Shown piece by piece: positions 17,933 through 27,316 of a stretch of DNA of 64,000 nt (within the stretch, counting starts at the first letter, position 1; each line of letters starts with the position of its first letter). Origin of the DNA: an uncultured Roseburia sp. (lineage in GTDB: Bacteria > Bacillota > Clostridia > Lachnospirales > Lachnospiraceae); NCBI GenBank assembly GCA_947088675.1, contig CAMUHN010000006.1, positions 1 to 64,000 on the forward strand, written 5' to 3'. The notes under the pieces are model-generated. The model did not search any database. It saw only the letters and a program-made list of their open reading frames with translations, and had not been told where the DNA came from. A program made the translations under genes and the position numbers.

Positions 17933-19307
17933 AAGGATGAAAGAGTCAGATAGAATTGCAATTATTTATCGGGAAAAAAACATTACCTATAAACAGTTAT
18001 TTCACTGGATTGCATTTAATCAGAGTATCTTAGAAAAATATCGGCTGCCCACAGCGGAAAGTATCGCCTTTCATGTTGCAAATCAGTTTGAATTTGTAAT
18101 ATTATTTCTCAGCCTGGCAGCCTGGGGAACAAAGATACTGCCCATTTCTTCCGATGTTCCAAAGCGGGATGTGGAAAATTTGCAGGAGAGGGTTAATTTT
18201 ATCCTTTTAAGTGAAGAGATCATAAAAGAGGCGGTAAATGAAAATAATTGCGAAAGAGAACTGGTTTCGGACAGATTTGAGAACAGGGAAAAAGATACTC
18301 ATTTAATCCATATGACTTCCGGAAGCAGCGGCAGAATAAAGCTGTGCTTAAGAAGTATGAAAGCGCTTGATTTTGAGGGCCTCAGTTATCGTATGACATT
18401 TCATTTAAATGTACCGTATGATCTTTTAAGTCTGTGCCCGCTGGAACATTCCTTTTCTTTTGGAGCAGTTTTTGTCAATGCAGTTGTTAACGGGTGTACG
18501 CTGCACATTGTAGATAAATTTAATCCGAGACAGATATTGAAATATCTGGGTAATCACAGAATCAATATGATGACAATGATTCCGGATATGGCGAAATTAT
18601 TGTGTAGCGTTGCCATGCAGGGTGACAGTAAATGTCTGATGCGGGATATGAAAGTTTGTCTGGCCGCGACAGCAAAGGTTACGGAAGAAATTTATCATAT
18701 GTTTTACGAAAAATTTCATGTAAAGCTATTGAGTAACTACGGAAGCACAGAAACAGGAGGCGCAATTTGCCGCACAGATGAAAATGACTATGAGAAGCTC
18801 GGTAAGGCAATGTGGAATGTAAAACTGAAAGTATGCGATGCGAATGGTCAGAAAGTTCCGGCGGGGACAGAGGGATTCTTATATATTAAATCACCGGGTA
18901 TGTTCAGCGGCTATATTGACGATGAGTATCTGTTAGACGGGGAAGGGTATGTTACTTTAAATGATAAAGTCAGATTAGATCAGGAAGGGAACATAACCTT
19001 TATAGGCAGAGATTCACGGATGGCCAAGATAAACGGAATGAAAGTCTCTCTGGAAGAGGTGGAAAAAGCGATTTCAGATATTGGCGGCGTGAAAGAATGT
19101 AAGGTAATTTTTTGCGATAATAATTTGACGGCATATCTTGTAGCCGATCATCTCTCAAAGGCAGACTGCTATTTGGAATTGGAAAAGCGGATACATAAAA
19201 ATGCAATTCCCAGAAAATTTGTGTTTATAGAGAAATTTCAGCGCGATCAGATGGGGAAGATTCGGATCAGCAGCTTATGTCAGGATGAAAGGGGTTCGAA
19301 TGAATAA
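17916..19307 (+). CDS. Stand-alone AMP-dependent ligase (aryl/acyl-ACP loading)
   Basis: 463 residues of the ANL superfamily. The phosphate loop is a variant (MTSGSSGRIK), the aromatic/Thr motif is NYGSTET, and the C-terminal domain keeps a hinge Gly-Arg-Asp (IGRDSR) and a late lysine-containing GKIRIS segment. No carrier or condensation domain is fused, so it acts in trans, almost surely on the carrier protein whose gene it overlaps. The substrate cannot be read from the sequence; 3-amino-4-hydroxybenzoate is the best guess because its biosynthetic genes are in the same operon. The GTG start is chosen because TAAGGAGGGG lies 4 bases upstream; an in-frame upstream ATG lacks such a site. Its stop overlaps the start of the next gene. 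Confidence 0.8.
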   Translation: MIQYLERMKESDRIAIIYREKNITYKQLFHWIAFNQSILEKYRLPTAESIAFHVANQFEFVILFLSLAAWGTKILPISSDVPKRDVENLQERVNFILLSEEIIKEAVNENNCERELVSDRFENREKDTHLIHMTSGSSGRIKLCLRSMKALDFEGLSYRMTFHLNVPYDLLSLCPLEHSFSFGAVFVNAVVNGCTLHIVDKFNPRQILKYLGNHRINMMTMIPDMAKLLCSVAMQGDSKCLMRDMKVCLAATAKVTEEIYHMFYEKFHVKLLSNYGSTETGGAICRTDENDYEKLGKAMWNVKLKVCDANGQKVPAGTEGFLYIKSPGMFSGYIDDEYLLDGEGYVTLNDKVRLDQEGNITFIGRDSRMAKINGMKVSLEEVEKAISDIGGVKECKVIFCDNNLTAYLVADHLSKADCYLELEKRIHKNAIPRKFVFIEKFQRDQMGKIRISSLCQDERGSNE

Positions 19308-20304
19308 AATCATAGAGCAGTCACAACAGACATATGAGGAAGCATTTGATTCCTTTTGCTTTCAAAATAGCGTGATAAATATTTTACATAGTTACGGAAT
19401 AACAAATGCGATTGCGTATTTGAATCTGGGAGTAGTCTTGAAACTGGAACAGAAAGAAGGGTATCATATAATCCATGACACGTGGGAGGAATGTCTGCTG
19501 CCTGCTTACAGAGAAAATATGCAGATTGAATTTTCAGAAAAAAAAGATGCGGATAAGGTGCGAAAAACAAATTATGAACTTGTTCGTGCAGGAATCCCTT
19601 TAATTATTGTATGCGACAGCTTTTTTTTGCCATATACGCCGTTTTATAAAAGATCGCATGGCAATCATACAGTCATTATGTACGATGTGGACGATCAGGA
19701 GCGTAAAATAAAGATTACCGATCGTTTTCATACATGGAATTATAAAGGTTTTATAGATGCTGATCTTATCATGAAAGCAAGAATGTCAGAAAATGAGTTT
19801 GACGGCGGATTATTCAGCGGACAGCCGATAGAACTTGCCTGGGCAAAACTGGAATGTGATAAGTGGGAGGGGAGAAAGGAGGAATTAATATTTGAAAATT
19901 TAAATCGTACAGTCAGCGGTTATTATGTTCCGGAACAGGATAACTGCCTGTATGGGAAAAATGCTTATCAGAAGATCTGCTGTCTTTTAAACGAAGGGCA
20001 GGATGTGGATTTTTATGAAATGTATACGGAAAATTATTATTTTATAAAAAAGAGAGCGCTTTTTCTTTACTTTTTAAACTACATTTATAGTAGATATATG
20101 ATTGGAGATGAACGGATTCTGCAAAAATACACAAATAACCTGCAGACATGGAATGAGTGGCAAAATATCGTGTTAAAGGAAGGCTTAAAAAGGAACGGCA
20201 GATTAAACGGCAGGATTTGCGGGATGTATCTGGGTTTAATTCAGGAAGAGCAGGAAATCATAGATGGCCTGGAAAAGCTTGCCGGTTCAATAAGGAGGAT
20301 ATAG
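19300..20304 (+). CDS. BtrH-like acyltransferase / cysteine-protease-fold protein
   Basis: 334 residues. Cys20 in SFCFQNSV and a His at about 127-130 in SHGNHTVIMYD, followed by a TDRF turn with Asp, fit the BtrH N-terminal papain-like domain. The C-terminal half is helical with several Tyr/Phe-rich helices. BtrH moves an aminoacyl group from the carrier BtrI to an amine acceptor. Given that this cluster has no thioesterase, this protein is a good candidate for moving a carrier-bound acyl or peptidyl chain. The ATG at 19300 has AAAGGGG 5 bases before it and is preferred over an in-frame ATG 15 bases upstream. It ends directly at the next gene's start. Confidence 0.65.
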   Translation: MNKIIEQSQQTYEEAFDSFCFQNSVINILHSYGITNAIAYLNLGVVLKLEQKEGYHIIHDTWEECLLPAYRENMQIEFSEKKDADKVRKTNYELVRAGIPLIIVCDSFFLPYTPFYKRSHGNHTVIMYDVDDQERKIKITDRFHTWNYKGFIDADLIMKARMSENEFDGGLFSGQPIELAWAKLECDKWEGRKEELIFENLNRTVSGYYVPEQDNCLYGKNAYQKICCLLNEGQDVDFYEMYTENYYFIKKRALFLYFLNYIYSRYMIGDERILQKYTNNLQTWNEWQNIVLKEGLKRNGRLNGRICGMYLGLIQEEQEIIDGLEKLAGSIRRI

Positions 20305-21270
20305 ATGGTTAATGTTCCAAGATTTAGGGAAGAGATAAGGCTGCCAATATTTTGTGTTGACGATTGTATTGCAACTTTTGCAAAAGAGAGAAATCTGATC
20401 TATCAGGCATTATATCTGGACGAGCTTAGGATGAACATTGCCGGGAGCGAGGGCAGCTATAAAATAAATTTTTCTGATGATTTTCTGGACAGCCTGCGTC
20501 TATATGGAGGAATCCGTTTGGAAAAAATCTCCGAGGAAGATTGTACGGTAGACGGTTTGAAAGATTTTCTTGGCGGAAACAGCAGTATTATTATGGAATT
20601 TAAGGGAACAGAATGTCCCTGGGACTGGCGTTATCAGTCGGTGGATTGGGGAAATCATACTTTTCTGATAGAGAATTGGGACGACCGGAAAAACGTTTTT
20701 ACCGGAAAAGATCCGTTTTATCACAAAGAGCATATTGAACTGAAAATATCGCAGTTAATGAAAGGGTACGTAGAGGGAAAAGCGATATCCGGCTGTCCGA
20801 TAGAGGATCATGACATCCTCGGGGCTTTTCGATCTAAATTAATTGACGAAAAAGAATATTACAGTCAGTTAGAACACGGTTTGTTTCTCCTGTTTTCTGC
20901 CGGGAATCTTTCCTCTGTCGCTTCCGCGCTGAAAGAGAAAGATCAATTTAATGATTTCGGTATTGAAAATTGTGAGATGAATGTATCGCTTTTAAATTGC
21001 GTTTATTCCCGTTTGCGGTATGCAATACTTCTTACGTTTCTTGCGGAAAAATATCATTTAAGCCCCATAAAAGAAAGCGTTGTGCCAGTTTACATTGAAC
21101 TTTCGCGGTTATGGGAAAAAATCAGAAATAAGGTAATTAAGAAATTTGTATCCGGCAGTTATACGGCAGAGGAACGATTTGAGCAGTTAATCCGGGATGT
21201 CTTACAAAAAGAGAGAGAAGCGCAGATGCAATTAATAAAGATAAGTGAGAAATATGGAACAGAACAGTGA
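20305..21270 (+). CDS. Second BtrH-like protein with Cys and His conserved
   Basis: 321 residues, homologous in layout to the preceding gene. Cys17 sits in PIFCVDDC and aligns with Cys20 of the neighbour; the His is in DWGNHTFLIENWDD at about residue 116, and a KDPFY turn follows. The C-terminal half is helical and charged. Tandem placement, with the stop of one gene abutting the start of the other, suggests that the two proteins act on different steps or form a complex with the cysteine-less paralogue at 12.2 kb. No signal peptide. An AGGAGG site lies before the ATG within the end of the preceding gene. Confidence 0.62.
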   Translation: MVNVPRFREEIRLPIFCVDDCIATFAKERNLIYQALYLDELRMNIAGSEGSYKINFSDDFLDSLRLYGGIRLEKISEEDCTVDGLKDFLGGNSSIIMEFKGTECPWDWRYQSVDWGNHTFLIENWDDRKNVFTGKDPFYHKEHIELKISQLMKGYVEGKAISGCPIEDHDILGAFRSKLIDEKEYYSQLEHGLFLLFSAGNLSSVASALKEKDQFNDFGIENCEMNVSLLNCVYSRLRYAILLTFLAEKYHLSPIKESVVPVYIELSRLWEKIRNKVIKKFVSGSYTAEERFEQLIRDVLQKEREAQMQLIKISEKYGTEQ

Positions 21271-21304
21271 TTTCTTACGGAAACAGGAACAGATAGGAGT
21301 TAAA

Positions 21305-21553
21305 ATGCAAAATATCAGAGAAGAAATTTGTAAATTTGTAAGCGATTTGAAAAATATGGAACAACAGGAAGTTGATTTTTGTAAAGATCTAAATGAATTG
21401 GGTATTTCATCTTTTGATTTTGTCAAACTGGCCGTTTATCTGGAAGAAAAATTTGATGTAGAGTTTGCGGATGAGCGCTTATCCAGAAATTTATTTCAGA
21501 ACCTGGCAGATTTGGAACGTTATATGAAACAGCTTGCGGTGGAACATCTATGA
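21305..21553 (+). CDS. Second stand-alone carrier protein
   Basis: 82 residues. The motif LGISSFDFVKL replaces the usual LGxDSLxxV, so the residue before the phosphopantetheine Ser is Ser rather than Asp. This is uncommon but tolerated in carrier proteins. The length and the amphipathic helices on both sides are normal. The ATG at 21305 has AGGAG 5 bases upstream; longer in-frame starts at 21245 (GTG) and 21254 (ATG) overlap the preceding gene and have weaker sites. It overlaps the phosphopantetheinyl transferase gene by ATGA. The partner enzyme is unknown. It could carry the acyl unit moved by the BtrH-like proteins whose genes immediately precede it. Confidence 0.82.
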   Translation: MQNIREEICKFVSDLKNMEQQEVDFCKDLNELGISSFDFVKLAVYLEEKFDVEFADERLSRNLFQNLADLERYMKQLAVEHL

Positions 21554-22236
21554 AAATAATTGCAGCAAATATAGAAGATTTCTGCGACGCGGATGCAGAG
21601 AAAGCGGAAGAAAATCTGCCGTTAGAGACAAGACAGAGAGTACGCCGGTTTCGTTTTAAAAACGATTATAAACGCAGTTTGCTGGGAGAAATCATGATCC
21701 GCTGCCTTTCTGTCCGCTGCATGGGGGATGAGTATAAAAAAATTCATATTGTTCGCAATCAATATGGAAAGCCCTGTATTGCGAACTGCAAAGATGCTTT
21801 CGTTAACGTATCCCATTCCGGAAACTGGGCAGTATGCGCTTTTGACTGCGAGGAATTAGGAATTGATATTGAACAGAATATTCTGCCCGGTAAAAACACG
21901 GATTCGTTGGCGAAAGAAATTTTATCCGGCGAAGAATATCGGTATTTCTTAAGTCTGAATGATTCTGAAAAAAATCTGGCGCTGACAAAATACTGGACAA
22001 TGAAAGAGAGTTTTACAAAGTATGACGGACAGGGACTGCAGATCAATATAAAGGATATACAGATACCTTATCAATACAATAGAGGAGAAATTATATATCA
22101 CAATAAAAAATGTGCGGGAGTATATTCTCTGATATATGACGGCAATTATTACTTTTCCTGCTGCAAAAGAAATATCGGGAATGTCCGGATCGAGAAAATT
22201 GAAATGGGCGACCTTCTTGGATGCATGGAGGAGTGA
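21550..22236 (+). CDS. Sfp-type 4'-phosphopantetheinyl transferase
   Basis: 228 residues, the usual size of Sfp-type enzymes. The diagnostic motifs are all present: VSHSG with the preceding FVN strand, GIDIEQ with the metal-binding Asp and Glu, and WTMKESFTKYDG with the second Glu and the catalytic Lys region. It transfers the phosphopantetheine arm of coenzyme A to the serine of carrier domains; here the targets are the five NRPS carrier domains and the two free carriers. Translation is coupled to the carrier gene before it by an ATGA overlap. This is the only activating enzyme seen in the cluster. Confidence 0.93.
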   Translation: MKIIAANIEDFCDADAEKAEENLPLETRQRVRRFRFKNDYKRSLLGEIMIRCLSVRCMGDEYKKIHIVRNQYGKPCIANCKDAFVNVSHSGNWAVCAFDCEELGIDIEQNILPGKNTDSLAKEILSGEEYRYFLSLNDSEKNLALTKYWTMKESFTKYDGQGLQINIKDIQIPYQYNRGEIIYHNKKCAGVYSLIYDGNYYFSCCKRNIGNVRIEKIEMGDLLGCMEE

Positions 22237-22280
22237 AAAAGTAGAGTATAAATAAAATAACAAAAAAGGAGAGGATAAGC

Positions 22281-23054
22281 GTGCTGGGGAAAAAAGCAAG
22301 AATGTCACAGATGTTTCAGAAAAAGCACATGTTTATTGTCCCGATGGACCATTCCGTTACACAGGGGCCGATAGACGGACTTACAAATTGTGAAGACACG
22401 ATGAAAAAACTGCTTGGGACAGGGGTTGATGCTGTAGTTCTTCACAAAGGTACCATGAAAAGAATGCTCGAAAAAGAAGAGTTGCGTTCTTTTTCATATA
22501 TCATGCATTTATCCGCATCGATTGGAAGCAGTGAAAAATCTTACGAAAAAGTACTTGTAACGAATGTTGAGGAAGCTGTTAAACTGGGGGCGCTTGGAGT
22601 TTCCGTACAGATGAATTTATGCAGTAAGGACATGTCAGATATGCTGATGGATCTTGGCAGAATATCCCGGGCGAGTGAAGAATGGGGAATGCCATTACTG
22701 GCGATGATGTACGCTCTGGATGATATGGATCAGTTGGCGCCGGAAAAGCTGATTCATGCCGCGCGGATCGCGGAAGATCTTGGAGCTGATATGGTTAAGA
22801 TTCCGTTTCCCGGTGAAGACATACTGGAAAAGCTGCTTTCGTCCGTTACAATACCCGTTGTTATTTCCGGGGGCGTTTATACAGATGACTATCCTGTTTT
22901 ATTAGATCAGGTAGATACAGCCATTCATCTGGGAGCAGACGGGGCTGCAATAGGACGTAATATATTTCAGCAAAACGATATTCGAAACGCTGCGTTAAAA
23001 ATGTCGGATATTGTACATAAAGATAACGCGAATTTGATTCAGGCTGAGAGATAG
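22281..23054 (+). CDS. GriI-like aldolase (ADH synthase / DeoC-LacD-type family)
   Basis: 257 residues. The opening VPMDHSVTQGPIDGL block, the Schiff-base Lys173 in MVKIPFPG, and the late phosphate-binding GADGAAIGRNIF stretch are those of class I aldolases related to archaeal 2-amino-3,7-dideoxy-hept-6-ulosonate synthase. In bacteria the closest functional precedent is GriI, which joins aspartate-4-semialdehyde and dihydroxyacetone phosphate toward 3-amino-4-hydroxybenzoate. Coupling to the gene after it (20 bases away, a GriH/DHQ-synthase-II homologue) makes that the likely reaction here, rather than shikimate synthesis. The start is GTG, with AAAAGGAGAGG 7 bases upstream. Confidence 0.85.
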   Translation: MLGKKARMSQMFQKKHMFIVPMDHSVTQGPIDGLTNCEDTMKKLLGTGVDAVVLHKGTMKRMLEKEELRSFSYIMHLSASIGSSEKSYEKVLVTNVEEAVKLGALGVSVQMNLCSKDMSDMLMDLGRISRASEEWGMPLLAMMYALDDMDQLAPEKLIHAARIAEDLGADMVKIPFPGEDILEKLLSSVTIPVVISGGVYTDDYPVLLDQVDTAIHLGADGAAIGRNIFQQNDIRNAALKMSDIVHKDNANLIQAER

Positions 23055-23074
23055 AAGAAAGAGAGGATTTAATT

Positions 23075-24169
23075 ATGAGTGAAAAAATAATTTGTTTTGA
23101 CGCGCGAAAAATGAATGCAGGAAGCTCGTTGATGCAGTTGGTTTGCTCTGTTGATTATAAATATGTTTTGGCTGATGCGGCACAGATGGCGGAGCTTAAT
23201 TTACCGCGTCATTTAAACGTATTTGTAGAAATGGATCAGTTTAATGAAGTTGAATCAGAAAATAATGTAATCATTTTATCACAGAATTTAGATACCCTGC
23301 AAAAGGCCGAAGAGTTGGGATATCAGACAGCGCTTTACTGTTCGATTACGAATGAGGAAGAGATGGAAAATGCATGGAAAAATGGCGGTAATTTCTCTTT
23401 TTTATTTGTTGAATTTGCGGATGAAACAAATATTCCGCTTGAATTACTTCTGGCCCGGCTTCAGAGTAAACATACAAATGTGGTGAAATTTGTAAAAACA
23501 GCGGAAGATGCAATCATCGCAATGAAAGTGATGGAGAAAGGAAGCGACGGAGTGGTACTGTCAAATACAGATTCAGAAGAAATCTTAAAACTTGAAAAAT
23601 ATTACAGAGACACAAAAAGAAAGAAAATAAACCTGGTGGAAGCGGAAGTTACGAATGTAGAACATATCGAAATGGGATTCAGGGCCTGCATTGATACAAC
23701 AAGTATCATGACGGAAAAAGAGGGAATGCTGATTGGTTCAACATCAAGAGGCGGGATTTTGGTCAGTTCAGAGACGCATTATCTTCCGTATATGACTACG
23801 CGGCCTTTTCGGGTGAATGCGGGAGCTGTTCATTCTTATATCTTCCGTGAAGATGAAGAAACAAATTATTTATCCGAACTGAAAGCCGGATCAACCGTTA
23901 TGGTTTCTGACACAGAGGGAAACACCAGACAGGTCAGCGTGGGACGGATGAAAATTGAACAAAGGCCGCTTTTGAAGATAGAAGCAAAGGCGGATAATGT
24001 AGCGGTGAACGTTATTGTACAGGATGACTGGCATATCCGTATATTTGGTAAAGACGGCGCGGTTTTAAACGCTTCGTCAATAAAGCCGGGAGATACGGTT
24101 CTGGCGTATCTGTGCGATGCAGGACGTCATGTAGGAATAAAAATAGACGAGAATCTGATTGAGGTATAG
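23075..24169 (+). CDS. GriH-like protein (3-dehydroquinate synthase II family)
   Basis: 364 residues. The second half carries the family signature: CIDTTS, GMLIGSTSRGG, YMTTRPFRVNAGAVHSY, and a final beta domain. The family includes archaeal 3-dehydroquinate synthase II and bacterial GriH; GriH converts the GriI product to 3-amino-4-hydroxybenzoate. Presence of both partners in an NRPS operon next to a free ligase and carrier protein supports aminohydroxybenzoate supply. The chromosome also carries ordinary aroK and aroE genes near 59-61 kb, which fits a separate normal shikimate route. An alternative, true dehydroquinate synthesis, cannot be excluded from sequence alone. Confidence 0.85.
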   Translation: MSEKIICFDARKMNAGSSLMQLVCSVDYKYVLADAAQMAELNLPRHLNVFVEMDQFNEVESENNVIILSQNLDTLQKAEELGYQTALYCSITNEEEMENAWKNGGNFSFLFVEFADETNIPLELLLARLQSKHTNVVKFVKTAEDAIIAMKVMEKGSDGVVLSNTDSEEILKLEKYYRDTKRKKINLVEAEVTNVEHIEMGFRACIDTTSIMTEKEGMLIGSTSRGGILVSSETHYLPYMTTRPFRVNAGAVHSYIFREDEETNYLSELKAGSTVMVSDTEGNTRQVSVGRMKIEQRPLLKIEAKADNVAVNVIVQDDWHIRIFGKDGAVLNASSIKPGDTVLAYLCDAGRHVGIKIDENLIEV

Positions 24170-24172
24170 CGC

Positions 24173-27100
24173 ATGGAAAATACTGAAAAAAATAAATTAA
24201 ACAGTGCGGTGGAACATGTCTGCCGATTAACACCTTTACAGGAGGGCATGTTATTCCACAATCAATATAAGTCAAAGAGTACTTATGTGATTCAAAATGT
24301 GATGAAAATCAGCGGAATGCAAAACGTGGACCATCTGATCAGGGCTTTTGAAATTTTAACCGGGATTCATGAGATTTTAAGGGCGGTAATCATAACGGAA
24401 CATGTGGATCAGCCGCTGCTTGTAATACCAAAAGAGAGAAAACCGGAGATCCGTTTGGAATCTTATACGAATGATACTGATTTTAGACTGTTTATCGAAA
24501 AAGATAAGGAAAGAGGGATCACTTTAGATCAGGACCCGCTGTTTCGTGTCTGTTTATTTAAAGTATCGCAGAATGAATATAATATGCTCGTTACATACAG
24601 TCATATTATTGTAGACGGATGGAGCTATGCGATTATCATGAATGACCTGACGGATATCTATACAGGTTTATGCGATGGGAAACTGCCGGACGAGCTCCTT
24701 GCTCATATGAAAAATGACAGGAAACGATTAAAATACGCAGATTATGCAAACTGGATCAGGCATCAGGATACAAAAACGGCTTTACAATACTGGCGGAACA
24801 GACTGGACGGGTACGTCGGTTCTGCATCAATTGCCGCGATGGGTGCAGGAGCGGCAGACGGGGAATCATATGAAACGGTAAAATTACAGTTTTCAGATGA
24901 TATGACCAGGCAGATGGAACATTTGTGCAGGCAGCTGCGCATTACGATGAATACTTTTATGGAAACTGTCTGGGGATTGGCGCTGCAGGCATACACAAAT
25001 ACAGACGATGTGGTGTTTGGCAGGGTTTCTATGGGAAGAAGCTGTATGCTCGCAGGCATTGAACAGCTGGTGGGATTGTGTATCAACACAATTCCGGCGC
25101 GTGTAACAGCAGAGAAAAACGGGACGATAAAGGATTTGCTGATAAAACATCATGCGTTAAGTTTAGAGGGACTAAAATATGACTACTGTAGTCTTGCAGA
25201 AATACAATCTGCATTGGGTCAAAGCAGTGATCTGATAAAAACAATTTTTATTTATGAAGATCTGGATGATGAGCGCCGCTTAAATAATAGTAAGGGGCAG
25301 ATACAGATCGAAAGTAAAGATACAATCCAGGAAACAACCTATGATATCAGTATATACGCAGAGGCAGCAGAGAGCGTGCTGCTGATCTGCCGTTATAACG
25401 CACAGATGTATCAATGCGACGAGATGCAAAAAGTTTTGGACAGATATCAATATATGACGGAGCAGATCTTAAACAATCCGCAAATGCTGACAGAAGAAAT
25501 AGAATTTGTTCTGCCGGAGGAAAAGGAGAAAATCTTACATACGTTTAATAAAATATATGAGCGGGAAGATCATTTTGTTCCAGTTCCGCAGATGCTGAAA
25601 AAACGCGCAGCTGAATACGGTCAGAGACCGGCGTTATATTTTCAGGAAAAACAGATGAGCTATGCAGAACTGGACCATTTGTCAGATCTGGTTGCAAAAA
25701 ATTTAATTGCAAACGGAATCGGAAATTCGGATTATGTGGCGGTGATCGCGAAACGCGGTTTTGAAATGTTTACTGCAATTTATGGAATTTTAAAAGCGGG
25801 CGCAGCTTATGTACCCATTGACGACGAATACCCAAAAGAGCGAATGGAGTATATATTGACAGATGCAAAATGCAGATTTGCGCTTGTTGTGCGCAATCAA
25901 AATATCAATCGCGGAATAAAGCAGTTATTGATTGATGATTTATATACGGAGCAAAAAGATACTGCGCTGCCTGCTTCCTATGATCTGTCCGCCGTCGCCT
26001 ATCTGATTTACACTTCCGGTACGACGGGACGTCCCAACGGGGTTATGGTAACAAACAGGAATGTTGTAAATTATTGTATTCCGCATGCGCACAATGTTTA
26101 TGGCGGCATACTGCAGGAAGAAAATCACGTTATCGCATGCGTTACCACCATATCGTTTGATATTTTTGTCACGGAAATATTTTTATCGCTTCTAAACGGA
26201 ATGACGGTTGCCATTGCATCGGAAGAACAGCAAAACGACGGGGATTTATTATGTGATTTTGTAGAGCGTTATCAGATAGACAGTCTGCAGATAACGCCGT
26301 CGCGTATCAAGTTAATGCTTCAAAGCAGGAAAGCGTATAAGCTTTCTGGTATCAAAAAGATCATGATCGGAGGCGAACCGCTGAGTACTGCGGTTTGTAA
26401 AAATATCGGCAGGTACACAAACGCTGAACTGTTTAACGTATACGGCCCTTCAGAGACAACGGTATGGTCGACATATGGAAAAGCAGATAAATTGGATTAT
26501 GACGGATATGTGCCGATAGGAAAGCCTATTCGTAATACAAAAGTGTTTATCAGCAATAAGAACGGCCGGCTATGCGGAATAGGGATGCCGGGGGAGATTT
26601 GCATACAGGGTAGCGGCGTTGCAGTCGGATATCTTGGCAATCAGGAATTGACGCAGAAAAGATTTTGCGTCAATCATTGGGATTGTGAGAGAACCTATCA
26701 TACCGGAGATCTTGGATATTGGCGCAAAGACGGGAGTTTACAGTGTATTGGGCGGATGGACGATCAGGTCAAGATCAGAGGGATACGGATAGAGACGGAA
26801 GAAATTGAAAAGAAAATCAGAGAAATCAGTCCGGATATTGTGGATGTCAGAGTAGTACTTAGAAAAAAAGAGGAAGAAGAGTTTTTATGCGCCTATTATG
26901 TTGCCGGGCAGGAAGCAGATACTGTGCAGTTGGGAATTAGTCTGCAGCAGAGTCTGCACAAGGCTGTTATCCCCCTTTTTTTCCGGTTAGACCGTCTGCC
27001 GCTGAATGCAAACGGAAAATTTGATAAAAAACAATTGCCGGACCTGCAAATAACAGTAAATGAGGAAGAAGAAGCATTAAACCAAATGGAATCCGAGCTG

Positions 27101-27316
27101 GCTGAAATGTTTGCTGATGTTCTCAAACTGGAAAAAGTAGGATTAAGAGATAATTTTTTTGCGCTGGGCGGTCATTCGCTTAAAGTTATGAGACTGATGA
27201 ACCAGATTGAAAAGAAATACGGCGTCAGGATATCAATAAAAGAGTTTTTTGAACACGCGACTGTGTCAGAGGTCGAGAGCTGTTTGCGGTCGAAAATGAG
27301 AACTGAAAGGGAATGA
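24173..27316 (+). CDS. NRPS, C-A-T module (predicted Gly)
   Basis: 1047 residues. The condensation domain (about 10-430) begins with LTPLQEGMLFHN, the form typical of domains that accept from an upstream epimerase-ended protein (DCL type). Its active-site block reads SHIIVDG, with catalytic His144. Adenylation domain about 460-955, motif YTSGTTGRPNG, in which the final Lys of the loop is Asn. Pocket residues read D-I-T-Q-M-G-V-V-W, close to the known glycine code. Carrier Ser1002 in LGGHSLK. The protein ends about 45 residues after that Ser, with no thioesterase. The DCL start fits receipt of D-Ser from the C-A-T-E protein, which would make Gly the last residue before release. Confidence 0.93.
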   Translation: MENTEKNKLNSAVEHVCRLTPLQEGMLFHNQYKSKSTYVIQNVMKISGMQNVDHLIRAFEILTGIHEILRAVIITEHVDQPLLVIPKERKPEIRLESYTNDTDFRLFIEKDKERGITLDQDPLFRVCLFKVSQNEYNMLVTYSHIIVDGWSYAIIMNDLTDIYTGLCDGKLPDELLAHMKNDRKRLKYADYANWIRHQDTKTALQYWRNRLDGYVGSASIAAMGAGAADGESYETVKLQFSDDMTRQMEHLCRQLRITMNTFMETVWGLALQAYTNTDDVVFGRVSMGRSCMLAGIEQLVGLCINTIPARVTAEKNGTIKDLLIKHHALSLEGLKYDYCSLAEIQSALGQSSDLIKTIFIYEDLDDERRLNNSKGQIQIESKDTIQETTYDISIYAEAAESVLLICRYNAQMYQCDEMQKVLDRYQYMTEQILNNPQMLTEEIEFVLPEEKEKILHTFNKIYEREDHFVPVPQMLKKRAAEYGQRPALYFQEKQMSYAELDHLSDLVAKNLIANGIGNSDYVAVIAKRGFEMFTAIYGILKAGAAYVPIDDEYPKERMEYILTDAKCRFALVVRNQNINRGIKQLLIDDLYTEQKDTALPASYDLSAVAYLIYTSGTTGRPNGVMVTNRNVVNYCIPHAHNVYGGILQEENHVIACVTTISFDIFVTEIFLSLLNGMTVAIASEEQQNDGDLLCDFVERYQIDSLQITPSRIKLMLQSRKAYKLSGIKKIMIGGEPLSTAVCKNIGRYTNAELFNVYGPSETTVWSTYGKADKLDYDGYVPIGKPIRNTKVFISNKNGRLCGIGMPGEICIQGSGVAVGYLGNQELTQKRFCVNHWDCERTYHTGDLGYWRKDGSLQCIGRMDDQVKIRGIRIETEEIEKKIREISPDIVDVRVVLRKKEEEEFLCAYYVAGQEADTVQLGISLQQSLHKAVIPLFFRLDRLPLNANGKFDKKQLPDLQITVNEEEEALNQMESELAEMFADVLKLEKVGLRDNFFALGGHSLKVMRLMNQIEKKYGVRISIKEFFEHATVSEVESCLRSKMRTERE

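Noticed and set aside
22281..24169. Archaeal-type alternative shikimate entry (ADH synthase and DHQ synthase II)
   Set aside because: The pair lies inside an NRPS operon and the chromosome shows ordinary aroK and aroE; the GriI/GriH role fits better, though not proven.
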